Shown: positions 1-12,370, counted from the stretch's first letter. The stretch is DNA of 64,000 nucleotides from Lathyrus oleraceus (GCF_024323335.1 NC_066580.1:138689170-138753169); one strand, 5' to 3'. Program-made: numbers and translations. Notes: generated by a model not told the origin, from the letters alone.

Positions 1-300
1 CATATCCCATGTATCCATTCTCGTCCTAATAACAAATTGTAATTTACTTTGGACGATATAACCATAAATAGGATTGGTCTTGTCAATGTACCTACTGAGA
101 TATATACTTGGATTATTCCCAAAATGTGGCTTGTCTTCCCTTCACAATTGGACAACACTATGTTATGAGGGCACATATCAGTGGCAAAATTTCCAATCCT
201 TTTCAACAAAAATTGTGGCATTATGTTCACTGTAACACCTCCATCAATAAACACATTATTGATGCCTATATTTTCGACCTTAGCTTATATGAACAGAGGC
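1..300 (-). pseudogene. Gypsy aspartic protease fragment
   Basis: The minus strand reads as a retroviral-type aspartic protease. It begins near 254 with a VFIDGG active-site motif, has Gly where the usual D-[ST]-G has Ser/Thr, continues with PHNIVLSN, and ends in NYNLLLGREWIHG at the window edge. The closing hydrophobic-LLGR-W motif is typical of plant gypsy proteases. Just upstream the same frame carries a TAA stop near 290, so the copy is broken. No ATG can be assigned because this is an internal part of a polyprotein. It is part of the old element that ends at 2608. Confidence 0.7.
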
Positions 301-1043
301 TTAAGGTGGTTCATCATGCATGCATTAGGTCTCTCAAACATGGCTTGTTGTTCCTCGACATAGCCATTGTTCTTTGCCACTGGTGGCAAAGAAGGAAAAA
401 GTATATGTTTTATTGACCTTTTGGTCACTTCGCAAACTGTTATTGTTGATGCTTTGTTATTGGCACTAGAATTCGTAGCTTCAAAGGTTTCTTTATAATT
501 TCTCTAATGTCTTCGCCACTAAGTACTCTTCATGGGATTTTTTCCTAAATAATTCTGAGGACCGTAAGAATATTTTTTTGACACATGAGAATTGTCGTGA
601 TAAGAGGATCATGTGCCCATCTCAAACGTCTTCCACTTTTGCTGGCTAGCATTGCGCTTATCTAGTGGTAGGATCCATTCTCACCCAGGGACATTAGAAA
701 GAGGAACGTATGTCCTTCATTGATTTCCAGACTTCTTATAAAAATCATGTTATTTCTGTGAGGGACACCCTTCTTGTCGAAAGTAAACTGAGGTATCTTC
801 TCGCCTCATTTGCTTTTCCTCAATTCAAGAGGTATGATAACTTCAAGGCTTTTATTTCCTCTTTATCAAATATAGCACTACACCTAGGGAATATCATCAT
901 CTCAGAATATTTTAGCTTGCATTGATTCAAGAAATCAATAAGCTTTTCTTCGGACCTTGAATACACCACCTTCATTTTCCCTTCACACTCATCCGCAACA
1001 ACCTGTTCGTCTTCCATGTCAAGACCCTTAGTAGTCTCAACCA

Positions 1044-1737
1044 TCAAGATTTCAATAGGCTCAATATATTATGCATCCTTGACGTGAAAAGGGTCAGATT
1101 CCACTTGCATTGGAGTTTTAGATTTATCCCCAAACTGCAGTCTTTCTTCCTTGAGGGAGTTATGCACCAAGTCTCTGAAAAGCACACATTGATAAGTTTT
1201 ATGACCCAAAAACGTGCGATAGTTATAAAAAAACTCTTTTTTTCCTCTATTCTAATGGGGGGAGTTTTTAGGCCTTTTGGCACTATTATCTGCCCATTAG
1301 TAACTAATAAATCAAAAAAATTGTCACATTTTGTAATGTCAAGAGAAGATGTATTGTAACGAACTTTTCGTTTTTGTTAGGTTCAAAGGGGTTTTTCCCG
1401 TTCGAGGGTTTTCACAATTTACAAACATATGGAGGTTCTAGCTTTAACTCTGCTACATTGACCTCACTTTATTCGACATGTTTATAAGATATTCTAGATT
1501 CGTGATCATCTTCATCTGCTCTAACATAGGCTATTTTTTTTATTTATAGTTATATTTTTTCGACCTAGCCATCTTAGTTTTTATACGTTCGACTTGTCGA
1601 ACTCTATCTGTCAATTGGACCATGTCTCTCAAATGTTGGGTATCTAACTTCTTTCTAATGGAATAATCTAACCCTCCTACTTCTATTTTGACCAACTCAT
1701 GTTCAAGCACTTGGGTAAAGCACCTTGCTTTCAACAA
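1044..1737 (-). pseudogene. Gypsy gag fragments (broken)
   Basis: Between 1540 and 1737 the minus strand encodes about 65 residues with GLDYSIRKKL followed by a basic helical stretch (RVRQVERIKTK). This resembles the C-terminal part of a plant gypsy gag domain. A second open stretch at 1044-1283 and a third at 820-1047 lie between this and the protease, in different frames, and probably continue the gag-protease linker. No zinc knuckle could be recognised. Frameshifts separate the pieces, so no functional protein is expected. The assignment rests on the pattern and on its position between the LTR and the protease. Confidence 0.5.
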
Positions 1738-1945
1738 TCTAAATCTAGTGAGATAGTCTTATATTGATAAAAGACAACACTTCTCAGAATTTTGATAAAA
1801 ACACCTTGCTTTATGGATTTTTTTTACCACTTCTCAGATGCATAAACACTTAAAAAATGAAGACATTACATGAAATAAGATTAAAATGAACAAGATAAAA
1901 GACAACACTTTTCTACAAAAAGTTTAAAATTCTCTGCATAAAAGG

Positions 1946-1963
1946 GTCCCACAAGGCGTGCCA
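1946..1963 (-). promoter_or_regulatory. Primer-binding site candidate of the old gypsy element
   Basis: On the minus strand this reads TGGCACGCCTTGTGGGA, starting with the TGG expected opposite a tRNA CCA end. It lies three bases inside the LTR end at 1967. The cognate tRNA was not identified. Confidence 0.55.
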
Positions 1964-1966
1964 ATT

Positions 1967-2608
1967 TGTTTACTGGTAAATTTAGTAAACAATCACGAGT
2001 TTAGTTTACTTAATAGATTAACTAGAAAAATCTCAAGGACATTTTTGTGTAAAAGGAAATGAAAAGAGAGACGTGTTTGTGATTAAAAGTTAATGCTTGA
2101 ATGTTAATGGAATGAATGTAAATGCTAATTGCATTAAACTTTGGATAAAGATGACAAATAGAAACAACAAGAAATGTTATAAAATAACTATTGTAATTGA
2201 AAATACTTAAAAGAAATGGTGTGTAGATTCGTACATATTTATCTCAATCTCGTTTCTCTCTGTGACTTGGGTACTTTGAGTTCTACAGGAATTTCTAATG
2301 AGAATTACGACCTCTAATTCTATACTAGAAGTCAGTTTATACAATACTGCATTGATAATCGTCTACAATAGTTACTTGTTCAGCACTCAACACCACGTGT
2401 GTTTCCATACTTTGGCGCGCGTCCGTGTGTCTTGGTCTTCAAAGATAAAAACTGCTTAAAAAATCAATCATCATGCTGACAATTGTGTTGATAACTGATT
2501 TAAACCTCTTAACAACCTTTGACGAGAATCTTTTATCAACTCCCCTAAATATGAGACATCTTCATATCACATAGTCTTTGGATTTAAGAATACCCAAAGT
2601 CCCTAACA
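1967..2608 (-). repeat. Candidate LTR of the old gypsy element
   Basis: On the plus strand the 642 bp segment starts TGTTTACTGG and ends CCCTAACA, so both strands give TG...CA with a 4 bp inverted end. It abuts the primer-site candidate, which fixes it as the 5' LTR of a minus-strand element. Its partner is outside the window, so the length is an estimate. Confidence 0.5.
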
Positions 2609-2960
2609 ATTGGTAGGCGTGTCGACTTCGACACTGGTCAAAGATTTGATTTGTGAAACCTTTTTCAATATTATGCACATGTTTGGAAGAGAGAGTGATC
2701 CTAATCTTGTGGATCTGTTCCTGAGCCTCCTCCATACCAGCCTTTACCTTGACTCAATTGATAGGTTAGTCGAACCATCTTAGTCGATATAATTAATATA
2801 TCGAAGCCTTTGACACTTAGCATTTTCAACATAACTATTACCATTCTTTGTTGTTCAGCTAAAAATTTCCAGGAAAACAGCTAGATAGAAACATTATTAT
2901 GAATTAAACATGAAATATCATAAGTTATTAACAAAAATAGTCTTTTTAACAACAAGACAC
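2609..2960. other. No gene seen
   Basis: This 352 bp AT-rich stretch lies between the old gypsy LTR and the copia remnant. It begins with a short GTGTCGACTTCGACAC palindrome at about 2619-2634, which may be part of another decayed element. I see no coding signal. Confidence 0.4.
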
Positions 2961-4090
2961 ACATTTATAATTTCATCGACTTTGACTTGCTTAAGGGTTC
3001 TAAAGGTAAGTTGTTAAAGTAGTACAATCCACTATTATTAAAAAATCCTTCAAGAAGCACTAGTCTAGATGCATGTGATTTGACACAGCTTTTGTCATAA
3101 TGAAATTCAAATAACACATTATTTTCCTTGGCAAATTTTGACACAAAATTTAGATTTCTAGTAATTCTAGGAACATGAAGTAAGTTGTTTAGATTCAACA
3201 CAAATTTGGACACAAGTTTGGACCTAAACTTAGAGGAGCCAACTGACTTGATTGTTAAGCTATGACCAATATCAACTAGAACATTATTTGAACCCTCATA
3301 GAAAGGTTTATTTTGTAATTAAGAAGTGCTAGAAGTAATGTTATGGGAAACACCTGAATCGCAAACTACACATGAGATTCAAGTTCTTAAGGCACTTTGA
3401 GTTCATCTTGATGAGTCAAAAGAGAAATTGCTTGTGCAGAAGTGGATGCTTGGATCTTTTGACTTCCATTAGAATTATAATGACTTATTGAAGAGAAGTT
3501 TTCTTGAGGCTTTGGTAGTGGATGCTCAAAGAATGCACCATATATGTACCAACGATCCACCACAGTGAGACCATATTTTGTGCAGAATTGAAAAGTTAGG
3601 CGATTGCCAGGGTTATAAACTTGTCTTACACATCCTCGACCACGGTTGAACCGCCCTTTTCCATGAGAGAATTAATAAAAGCCAGATGTCCCACCATTTC
3701 TTCTAGAGTTTTAACTAGTTATGGCATGAGCTACATTAGCAGTTATACTAGGAAATGTAAATTTTTGGAGAAACTTATTTAGTTGTTCTTCTTACACATA
3801 CAAGAGGGCTTCAACATCATACAAAGCAGTTGGTTGAACCTTAACATAGATATCATTATGAATGTGTTATATTATTCATGTAAATCTTGAAGAATATCAT
3901 CAATTTGATTCCTTTGAGAGATAGAATTACCAATAGCCACCAATAAGTTAGATATAACTCTAATTCTTAGACTATACAGAAATTGATCGACTTCCCTTTT
4001 TTGTGATCTTCAACTCCAACCTTAATTGATGAACTCGAGCTTTCATCAACGAATGTAAGTGCTTGTGCACTTTGTCCCATACTTTGTAGG
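2961..4090 (-). pseudogene. Degenerate Ty1/copia gag-protease-preintegrase
   Basis: Read on the minus strand from 4090, the segment gives a copia gag (UBN2-type) core, with VWDKVHKHLHSLMKARVHQL followed by LRLELKITKKGSRS. It continues through broken gag sequence to a protease-like CDSGVSHNIT motif near 3360-3330. It then reads a GAG-pre-integrase segment (LNNLLHVPRITRNLNFVSKF, about 3190-3130). Stops and shifts are frequent. The Ogre-like element at 4091 interrupts the gag core, and the missing upstream gag sequence resumes at 19813 on the far side. Integrase and RT are absent, so the 3' part was lost before or during decay. Confidence 0.75.
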
Positions 4091-6248
4091 TGTCATACGG
4101 TGAACTGGACCTTATTGGATTTGTAATCGCAATGTCGCGGTTAGCAAGAGTCGCCACCGACTTTTCTTTTATCCCTTAAGGAAAGGTGGAAAAGAACAGG
4201 AAAGACCTTAATTTTAAATTCTTAGGTTCGGGAGGTACTTTATACAAAGGGAAGGTATTAGCACCCTTTGTATCCATGGTTATCCATGGGCTCTTAATTG
4301 CTCAATCATTTATGTTTTCTTTGTTTGAAAAAGGTGGTTGAGAAATGTATGAAAAATGTTTTGAAAAGGAGAATTTAACTTTGTAATGATTCTTGCATGA
4401 ATGTATACAAAGTGGTTATCTCATTTAGTTTTTTGAAAGTAGTTTAGAAAAATATAACTTGGCAATGATCCTAGTACGGATGTATGCTAAGTGGTGATTT
4501 TCCAAAAGAAGACGTTTGAAAGGTGTGGGGTGTGAAAAGCATTTTTTGTTATGAATGAGCAATTAAGGTTATACCTGTCCGAGGTCTTTCTGGGCATTTC
4601 CCATCCTTATGAGGGTAAAACTGTCCTTACTATTGAGAAGCAAGTAGTTTATCCTTGGGATGTATAAGGGTCATCGTAGGGTCATCGATAGGTCATTGAA
4701 GGCAACAGTTGTGAGGATACCTTAGCATTCGAAGGGACTACCATCATTTAACCGTAGGCTACACCGAAGGGTCATCGAGGGACAAAATGGTATTTTCGAA
4801 GGCAACATCCGAGGGACTATGATGATTTTACCGAAGGGTCTTTGCTAAGGATATCCCCATATTCGCGGGACATGACCGTAATATTGTAATCGTGGGGTAA
4901 TAAAGAGAGGTCCGATGTCATTTATTTAAAGTCCATGTTTTAAGTCCATTAGGTAATTATGATGATACCGCATTAAATCGATACATTAAAATCAACATTA
5001 CATTAAAAATTAATATAGTAAAATTAATTAGGCACTCAATATGAATCTTCACATTAAAGTGAAATAATTTAGAATCCCTCTCCATGAAGGCTTCCCATGC
5101 GTAAAGCGGAGTACCTAACCGGCTATTTCTTCGGAAGTATGCTAGCCTTTACACCATGAACACACGGATTAAAGCATAAAAAATACAATTGGAAATTGCA
5201 TCATAAGATAAATATAGCAGCCAAGAATTTAGGCCAAATAATGCAGAATCATCATTAGGTAAACATGAAATAGGCAGCAAAAAGCAAAGCAGCCCCTGGC
5301 CCGGTCGCCTCTGCTTCGCCCAGCGAAGGCTCAGCGAAGGCTCGCTGCGGGCTCGCCTAGCGATGAGCTAGCGAGCGGCCACGGGTTTGAAATTTGAGAA
5401 CATTATGACCTCAACCTGCAGCATGGCTTATGGCATCTAACATACAATTATAGGGTTCAGTTTCACAATAGGCAAACACATTTAACTTCTCATGCAAGAC
5501 TTCAAAATGTTTATGAATTCAATTATAATCCACAAATTAAGAACATGAAGTGGTACCATATGCCAAGTGAAAATACAAAACGATATCACATGCCAATTAA
5601 GATATTAAAATGATACCACATGCAAAGTACGGACACCAAATGATAATCATATGCCAATTAATCATATGCCAATTAAGAAGCTAAAGCGAATAATAGTGAG
5701 GCTAACCTGTTTGCAAATCAAGTTGTAACCTTGAATTGGCGAGCCGGATTGAGTTGGACGGCGGTAGCTTCGGAATGAATAAACGGCCTTCAGGGTTTCC
5801 GCCTTCTGAATTCTTTGGATCAGCAGGGTTTCTGTGTTTCTCCCTCTGGATGCGTGTTTCCGTCCGTCTTCGTCCGTCTGTGTCTTCTTTTTCGTGGCAG
5901 AAGAGCATGTATTTATAGTAGTGGCAATGGTGACCTAATGGGCTTGAAATGAGGTCCAAAATTTCCAATTTTCGCAAGCTTCGCTAGGCGAAGGAATTAC
6001 TCGCCTAGCGAGCAAACTAGGTCTGGGCCTTTTCCTGGATCTGACGCTTCGCTGGGCGAGTGTCCTGACGAAGCACTCGCTAGGCGAAGGGATTGCTCGC
6101 CTGGCGAGCAAGCTATTTTGGGCCCCTTTTGGATTGGGCCTGTTGTGAGCTGGGCTTTTGTTCACTTGATGTCGGTGCCTTGCGGAATAAGCCGGAGGGT
6201 CTTGAGAAATGCTTTGTAATACCAACGGGCAAATTTTGGGGTATGACA
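4091..6248 (-). repeat. Ogre-like element, 3' LTR
   Basis: The left copy, 2158 bp, with ends TGTCATAC and GTATGACA, is nearly identical to 17655-19812. It contains CpG-rich inverted motifs of the TCGCTAGGCGA / TCGCCTAGCGA type at about 5305-5380 and 5980-6115. Several short ORFs in the LTR translate these motifs and are not genes. Confidence 0.93.
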
Positions 6249-6260
6249 GCTGCCCCTGTT
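6249..6260 (-). promoter_or_regulatory. Polypurine tract of the Ogre-like element
   Basis: On the minus strand GAACAGGGGCAGC directly precedes the 3' LTR start TGTCATAC. Its purine-rich core and its position fit a plus-strand primer. Confidence 0.6.
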
Positions 6261-6718
6261 CAATATTCTTGAACCGAGAGAGTAGAATGGTAGGTGCCGT
6301 TCGTGGTCTGGAGGTGAAAGATTATTGAACACTTAGAATGCCCCAAAAATTTGCACTTGTTCATTTGTCTTGACGGAGGTGGGCTTAAAGATGCCATCCA
6401 AGAAACTTGCTGAGGAGATTTCCAGATTGTGTCGTACGTTAGACGATACCTAGAGACATGGGTGTCACACCGGGTCATACATCAGACCGTATAGTGAACC
6501 ATCCATTATGCTGTTGACTTTGTTGGGGAGTCAGAGTATGCTATACTGCTGAGGATAAGGGATCAGAATGGACCATACGTTAGACCGTGTCTGAATACCA
6601 GAGGGAGCTGTTCATTAGGCGGATGACTTTGCTGGGGATAAAAGATCAGAATGGATCGTACGCTAGATCGCATCTGGGTTGCAAAATGGGCCGTCCGTTA
6701 GGCTGAATCTGCTGAAAA

Positions 6719-7294
6719 GGGAGTAGTCGTATGCCAGACCACCATTCAGGAATGTACCTGTCCGAAGGTAGCACCTGAGAAAGGGAGTAGTCGTATCCTA
6801 GACTACCATTCAGGAATGTACCTGTCAGAAGGTAGCACCTGAGAAAGGGAGTAGCCGTATACTAGACCACCATTCAGGAATGTACCTGTCCGAAGGTAGC
6901 ACTTGAGCAAGGGAGTAGCCGTATACTAGACTACCATTCAGGAATGTACCTGTCCGAAGGTAGCACCTGAGAAAGGGAGTAGTCGTATGCCAGACCACCA
7001 TTCAGGAATGTACCTGTCCGAAGGTAGCACCTGAGAAAGGGAGTAGCCATATACTAGACTACCATTCAGGAATGTACCTATCCGAAGGTAGCACCTGAGC
7101 AAGGGAGTAGCCGTATACTAGACTACCATTCAGGAATGTACCTGTCCGAAGGTAGCACCTGAGAAAGGGAGTAGCCATATACTAGACTACCATTCAGGAA
7201 TGTACCTATCCGAAGGTAGCACCTGAGCAAGGGAGTAGCCGTATACTAGACTACCATTCAGGAATGTACCTGTCCGAAGGTAGCACCTGAGTAA
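6719..7294. repeat. 64 bp minisatellite, nine copies
   Basis: Units begin GGGAGTAG at 6719, 6783, 6847, 6911, 6975, 7039, 7103, 7167 and 7231, an exact 64 bp period. Each unit holds CATTCAGGAATGTACCTGTC and GAAGGTAGCACCTGAG. Variants are point changes (GTATGCCAGACC versus GTATACTAGACT) that alternate along the array, which suggests that blocks of two units were duplicated. Confidence 0.95.
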
Positions 7295-8479
7295 GATGAA
7301 GGTTTAACTTGGTCGTACATTAAACCATACTTGAGTTGTTGAAGATCAGAATGGATCGTACGTTAGATCATATCTGAGCTGAAAGAGTCATATGTTGGGC
7401 TGAATCAGAATGAACCGTACATTAGGCTGTATCTGATAATATTTGTGTATGCTGTATTTGCAATGAATATCTGGGATGGGCTTATAGATGCCATCGTTGG
7501 GAGGATATCAGAATGAATGTTGACATGGAGTATATCCGAAAGGTGTAGTTGAATCCTGAATGTAATTGATACAGATGTCCGTCTGAATGGACCTTTGTGT
7601 TGATTGTATCAAGAGGATAATTAACCTGAAAAATGAAGTTAGTTTCATGCAATGTCATGATGCATGATATGTTTTATGCCTGCGAACCTGGTATACAGGT
7701 GTATGCATGTATATATAATGAAATGATGTAAAGTGTATGATGCGGAATGAAGTAAATGTGAGCGTTGGATGCAGGTATGTAGTATGAAATGATGTAATGA
7801 ATGCATTAGGCGTCTGAAACATTCTTCCAGGGGACACTACTGGGGAGATAGATCTCAATCTGTTGGTCGGAGACATTGGTACTGATGGCCCTTCCTTAGC
7901 TGGGGATTTGGGTTCTGTCCAACGGGGCCTGGCTGGGGATAGAAGGGATGACCTTTCGGTAGGGCGGTGCCGACCTCTTCTGGGGGATAATTGGCGTTGC
8001 CGGGGAATCGGATTAACAACGGACTCCTTGGGGAAGCGTGATTAGACCTTCTCCTCGACCCTGAAGTCGTATAGTAATTGCTATTGCTACTTTAGGCATG
8101 CATTTTTGTAAACATTAGTCATATTCAAGTGCCTAAGTCAATTCAAGTTAAATCGATGGACGTTTACGCAAACAAAACAGAGAAAGTAAGACAAAAGCAT
8201 CTTTTTGGAAATGAAATTGTATTGATTTTGAAAGAGAGCCTATAAACAGGCAATTTGTGTACAAGGAGACAGAAATCCTAGTAAGAGGAAATTGTCAAGA
8301 CAACAAAAAGAAAGCTATGCAGAATAAGTCCTATTGATTTTGATTCCACTACTGTCATTATGTCTTCAAGCATCTCATCTCCTGCCGTCGGATAGCAGTG
8401 ATTGGCTTGTTCAGTCCCTGGAACTTGGTTGAAGCTGACAGAGAACGGGACATAGTCATACGCTTTAATCCCTAATTTT

Positions 8480-8625
8480 TGCCTGGACCGCCTTTTCAGG
8501 TTTTCAGTCCACCGGGATACCCTTTTTTGCCCAAGCCGCCTTTTCAGGTTTTCGACTTGCCGGGTATACGTCTTTATATATTTATCCCTAATTTTTGCCC
8601 GAACCCTTTTGGTTCGCCGGGATGC
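8480..8625. repeat. Short imperfect tandem motif near the Ogre integrase end
   Basis: The motif TTTTTGCC, a short spacer, CGCCTTTTCAGGTTTTC and a CCGGGAT-like end recurs two to three times with substitutions. It sits just downstream of the pol stop on the minus strand and has no coding frame. Confidence 0.6.
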
Positions 8626-8665
8626 CCTTACTTTTGCCTAGGTACGTCGACCTAGCGGGTCTCTT

Positions 8666-11600
8666 TTATGCGTAGTATTTTTTAACTATGTCCGCGTTCA
8701 CAGGATGCGGGAAATCTTCGCCATCCATTGTAGCAAGTATCATGGCTCCACCCGAGAATACCTTCTTAACCACAAATGGCCCTTCGTATGTGGGAGTCCA
8801 CTTGCCTCTGGGGTCACCTTGTGGTAGAATGATACGCTTGATCACCAAGTCGCCTACCTGATATACCTGTCTCTTGACTCTTTTGTTGAATGCTTGGGTC
8901 ATGCGCTTCTGATATATCTGCCCGTGACAAACAGCCGCAAGTCTCTTCTCGTCAATCAAGTTTATTTGATCGAGTCGAGTCTGAATCCATTCATCTTCGT
9001 CTAAGCCCGCCTCTTTCATGATTCTTAGAGAGGGAATCTGGACTTCCACCGGTAAAACGGCTTCCATTCCGTAGACTAAAGAGAAAGGAGTTGCCCCTGT
9101 CGAAGTTCGCACGGAGGTACGATAACCATGAAGAGCAAATGGTAACATCTCATGCCAGTCTTTGTATGTTACCGTCATCTTTTGTATGATCTTCTTGATG
9201 TTCTTATTAGCAGCTTCTACGGCGCCATTCATCTTTGGCCGGTACGGAGAAGAATTATGATGCTTTATTTTGAACTGCGTGCAGAGTTCCGTAATCATCT
9301 TGTTATTCAAATTAGTACCATTGTCCGTGATAATTCTTTCAGGGATGCCATACCGACAAATAAGACTATTTTTGATGAACCGTGCCACCACATTCTTGGT
9401 GACAGAAGCGAAGGAGGCTGCCTCTACCCACTTCGTGAAGTAATCAATGGCGACGAGAATGAAGCGATGTCCATTAGAAGCCGTAGGTTTAATCTCTCCA
9501 ATCATGTCGATGCCCCACATTGCAAAGGGCCAAGGAGCTGTCAACACGTTCAATGGAGCAGGAGGCGCATGTACTTTATCCGCATAGATCTGACACTTGT
9601 GGCAGGTTCTGGAGTGATGGTGACAATCGGCTTCCATGGTAGACCAATAATACCCTGCTCTCAGAATCTTCTTGGCCATCGTATGTCCATTAGAATGAGT
9701 CCCAAAAATACCGTCGTGCATGTCTCCCATAATTCTTTCTGCTTCCTTTCTATCCACACAGCGAAGCAGAGTCGAATCATGATTGCGTTTGTATAACACT
9801 CCATTACTCAGAAAGAATTTAGCGGAGAACTTCCTCAGGAATTTTCTGTCCTTGATGGATGCCCCTTCAGGGTATTCCTGAGCTTCCAAATATCTTCTTA
9901 TGTCGTGGAACCAAGGTTTCTCCTGTACCTTCTCAGTGTTAAGTCCATAACAGTACGCTGGTTCATCTAACCGCCCAATGGTAATCATGGGAGCTTCACC
10001 GTCCCATCTGACTCTGAGCATAGACGACATGGTAGCTAATGCGTCTGCCAACTGATTCTCCTCTCGTGGAATATGTTCAAATGTAATCTCCTCAAAGTAT
10101 GGGATCAACGTCATCACCCGCTCTCGATAAGGGATGAGATTTGGATGTTTAGTCTCCCATTCTCCGTTGATCTGACTGATTACCAAGGCCGAATCTCCGT
10201 ACACACTCAAAAGCTTGATTCGCCAGTCTATAGCAGCCTTGAGTCCAAAAATACATGCTTCATACTCAGCCATATTATTGGTGCAATGAAAACATAGTCT
10301 AGCAGTGAGAGGTGTATGGTACCCTCCGGGAGAAATGAGTACAACCCCAACACCATGGCCCAATGCATTAGAAGATCCATCAAAGACCATAGTCCATCGG
10401 GATCCCCATTCGGGTCCTTCATCTGGTTTAGGTTTTTCATTATCCGTAACAAACATGACATCCTCATCTGGGAACTCAAAATTCATAGATTGGTAATCAT
10501 CCACCGCTTGATGAGCCAAATGATCAGCCAGCACGCTTCCTTTGATTGCTTTCTGGGTAGTACATTGGATATCATACTCTGTTAAGATCATCTGCCATCT
10601 CGCTATTCTTCCGGAGAGGGCAGGCTTCTCGAACATGTATTTGATGGGATCCATCCTAGAAATCAACAAAGTGGTCTGATTCAACATATACTGTCTTAGT
10701 CGGCGAGCAGCCCAGGCCAAAGCACAGCAAGTTCTCTCGAGCAGTGAGTATCTTGTTTCACAGTCGGTAAACTTTTTGCTCAGGTAATATATGGCATGCT
10801 CTTTTCGACCAGACTCGTCATGTTGCCCCAATACACACCCCATTGAACTTTCTAACACGGTCAAATACATGATTAGAGGTCTTCCTTCGACTGGTGGTAT
10901 CAGAATTGGAGGTTCCTGGAGATATTTCTTGATTTTGTCAAAGGCTTCTTGGCATTCGTCATTCCATATCATTTCTTGATTTTTCCTCAGTAATTTGAAG
11001 ATGGGTTTGCAGGTAGCGGTCAAGTGGGAGATAAATCGGGCAATGTAGTTCAAGCGTCCCAAGAAACCTCTGACCTCTTTCTCCGTACGGGGAACTGGCA
11101 TTTCTTGAATAGCTCTCACTTTAGCCGGGTCAACCTCAATTCCTTTACCACTGACAATAAAGCCCAAGAGTTTACCGGATCTTACTCCGAAAGTGCATTT
11201 GTTCGGGTTCAATCTCAACTTGTATTTCTTCAACCTCTCAAACAGTTTGTATAAATGATCGAGATGTTCCTCTTCAGTATGAGATCTGGCTATCATGTCA
11301 TCCACATATACTTCTATCTCATGATGAATCATATCATGGAACAAAACCACCATAGCACGCTGGTATGTTGCCCCGGCGTTCTTTAGACCGAATGGCATTA
11401 CTTTGTAACAGAAGGTGCCCCATTGCGTCACAAACGTAGTTTTCTCCATGTCCTCAGGTGCCATCTTAATCTGGTTATAACCCGAGAATCCATCCATGAA
11501 TGAGAATACTTTGTGTTGAGCGGTGTTATCTACCAGAACATCAATGTGTGGGAGTGGAAAGTCGTCTTTGGGACTTGCTTTATTCAGGTCTCGGTAATCT

Positions 11601-12137
11601 ACGCACATTCGCACCTTACCATCCTTCTTTGGCACAGGCACCACATTAGCAACCCATTGAGGATAAGAAGTAACAGCTAGGAAACCGGCATTGAATTGCT
11701 TCATAACCTCGGCTTTGATTTTCTCAGACATTTCAGGACGCATGCGGCGAACTTTTTGCTTGACAGGACGGCAATCTTCCTTCGTAGGCAGCCGATGCAC
11801 CACTATATCAGTATCCAACCCAGGCATGTCTTCATAAGACCAAGCGAAAACCTCTACATAGTCATGTAACATCCGAATCAATCTTTCCTTGACACTGCTT
11901 TCCAATCCTGCTCCTATTTTGACTTCTTTTCTGTCTACCTCAGTACCCAGATTTACAATTTCGAGGGATTCTTCATGCGGCTGTATAGTCCTTTCCTCTT
12001 GCAGTAATAGTCTGGCAAGCTCTCCAGGGACTTCACAATCTTCCTCACTTCCATCTTCGGCTTGGTAGATTGGATTTTCAAAGTCATAATGAACAGTAGC
12101 GGAATTATTATCAATAGGATCCAGAGTGAGTACGGAT
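8666..12137 (-). CDS. pol: Ogre RT - dual RNase H - integrase polyprotein (3' exon)
   Basis: The reading frame is open from the inferred splice acceptor (12138/12139) to the stop at 8666; there is no ATG at the front because it is the second exon of gag-pro-pol. Residue numbers below count from position 11905. RT: CVDYRDLN near 101 and YVDD at 200-203. A first, gypsy-type RNase H at about 340-465 lacks the usual clear acidic pattern. A second, archaeal-type RNase H has D509, E548, D571 and D621. The integrase zinc finger is H730, H737, C768 and C771, and the catalytic triad D800, D861, E897. The tail resembles an integrase C-terminal domain (LPQGDPRGKWTPTYEGPF). A dual RNase H is a known hallmark of the Tat/Ogre lineage. 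It copies the RNA and inserts the DNA. No stop or frameshift was seen. Confidence 0.93.
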
Positions 12138-12370
12138 CTGCAATTTGTTACGTGAGTGTGTGTAAGAATGCATAGCTTGTTTGAAAGACGACAGGAAAAA
12201 TAAAGAGCGCAATATTTGAATGCGAAATGTCCATTGATTTATTGAATATGAAAATATGCTTATGAAATGACAAAACCCTTAACAAATTAGCTATTGTGCC
12301 CCGGGTATAGACACAATGCTTTACGAAGTTCAATTAAAATTTGCAATGCTAAATAGACAATAACAATTAC
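12138..12370 (-). other. Inferred 233 bp Ogre intron between gag-pro and pol
   Basis: On the minus strand a GTAATT donor starts at 12370 inside the last codons of gag-pro, and an acceptor ending TTGCAG lies at 12138-12139. Removing the stretch deletes the gag-pro stop (12367-12369) and joins the gag-pro frame to the pol frame without a shift; I checked the codon phase by hand. The intron contains stops in the pol frame. Introns at this place are established for Ogre elements, but the exact borders here are inferred. Confidence 0.75.

Larger units (their letters stand above)
1..2608 (-). mobile_element. Degenerate Ty3/gypsy element, 5' part (LTR, PBS, gag, protease)
   Basis: Reading the minus strand from 2608 leftwards gives, in order: a candidate 642 bp LTR with TG...CA ends, a primer-binding-like site beginning TGGCACGCC, gag-like coding pieces, and an aspartic protease that runs to the window edge. 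That is the standard order of a gypsy element. The reading frames are broken by stops and frameshifts, so it is an old, inactive copy. The RT and integrase would lie left of the window. The lineage is uncertain; the gag and protease wording resembles Tat-like elements more than chromoviruses. The left LTR is not visible, so the LTR call rests on its ends and the adjacent primer site. Confidence 0.65.
6261..8665 (-). other. Ogre 3' untranslated region with repeats
   Basis: This is about 2.4 kb between the integrase stop and the 3' LTR without a supported gene. It holds degenerate short repeats of the form GATCAGAATGGA-CGTA-GTTAGA at 6560-6700 and 7330-7440, the 64 bp minisatellite at 6719-7294, and a three-copy motif near 8480-8620. 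Long non-coding 3' regions with tandem repeats are typical of Tat/Ogre elements. Confidence 0.75.

Noticed and set aside
5702..6225. Short ORFs with LARRAIPSPSE-like repeats in the Ogre LTR (also near 19299-19905)
   Set aside because: They lie in the LTR, translate inverted CpG motifs, and overlap on opposite strands.
6719..7294. Possible CRISPR-like array
   Set aside because: The units are contiguous 64 bp tandem copies without unique spacers, inside a plant retrotransposon.
9152..9796. 214-residue plus-strand ORF opposite the Ogre integrase
   Set aside because: It is a shadow of the strongly supported minus-strand pol frame.
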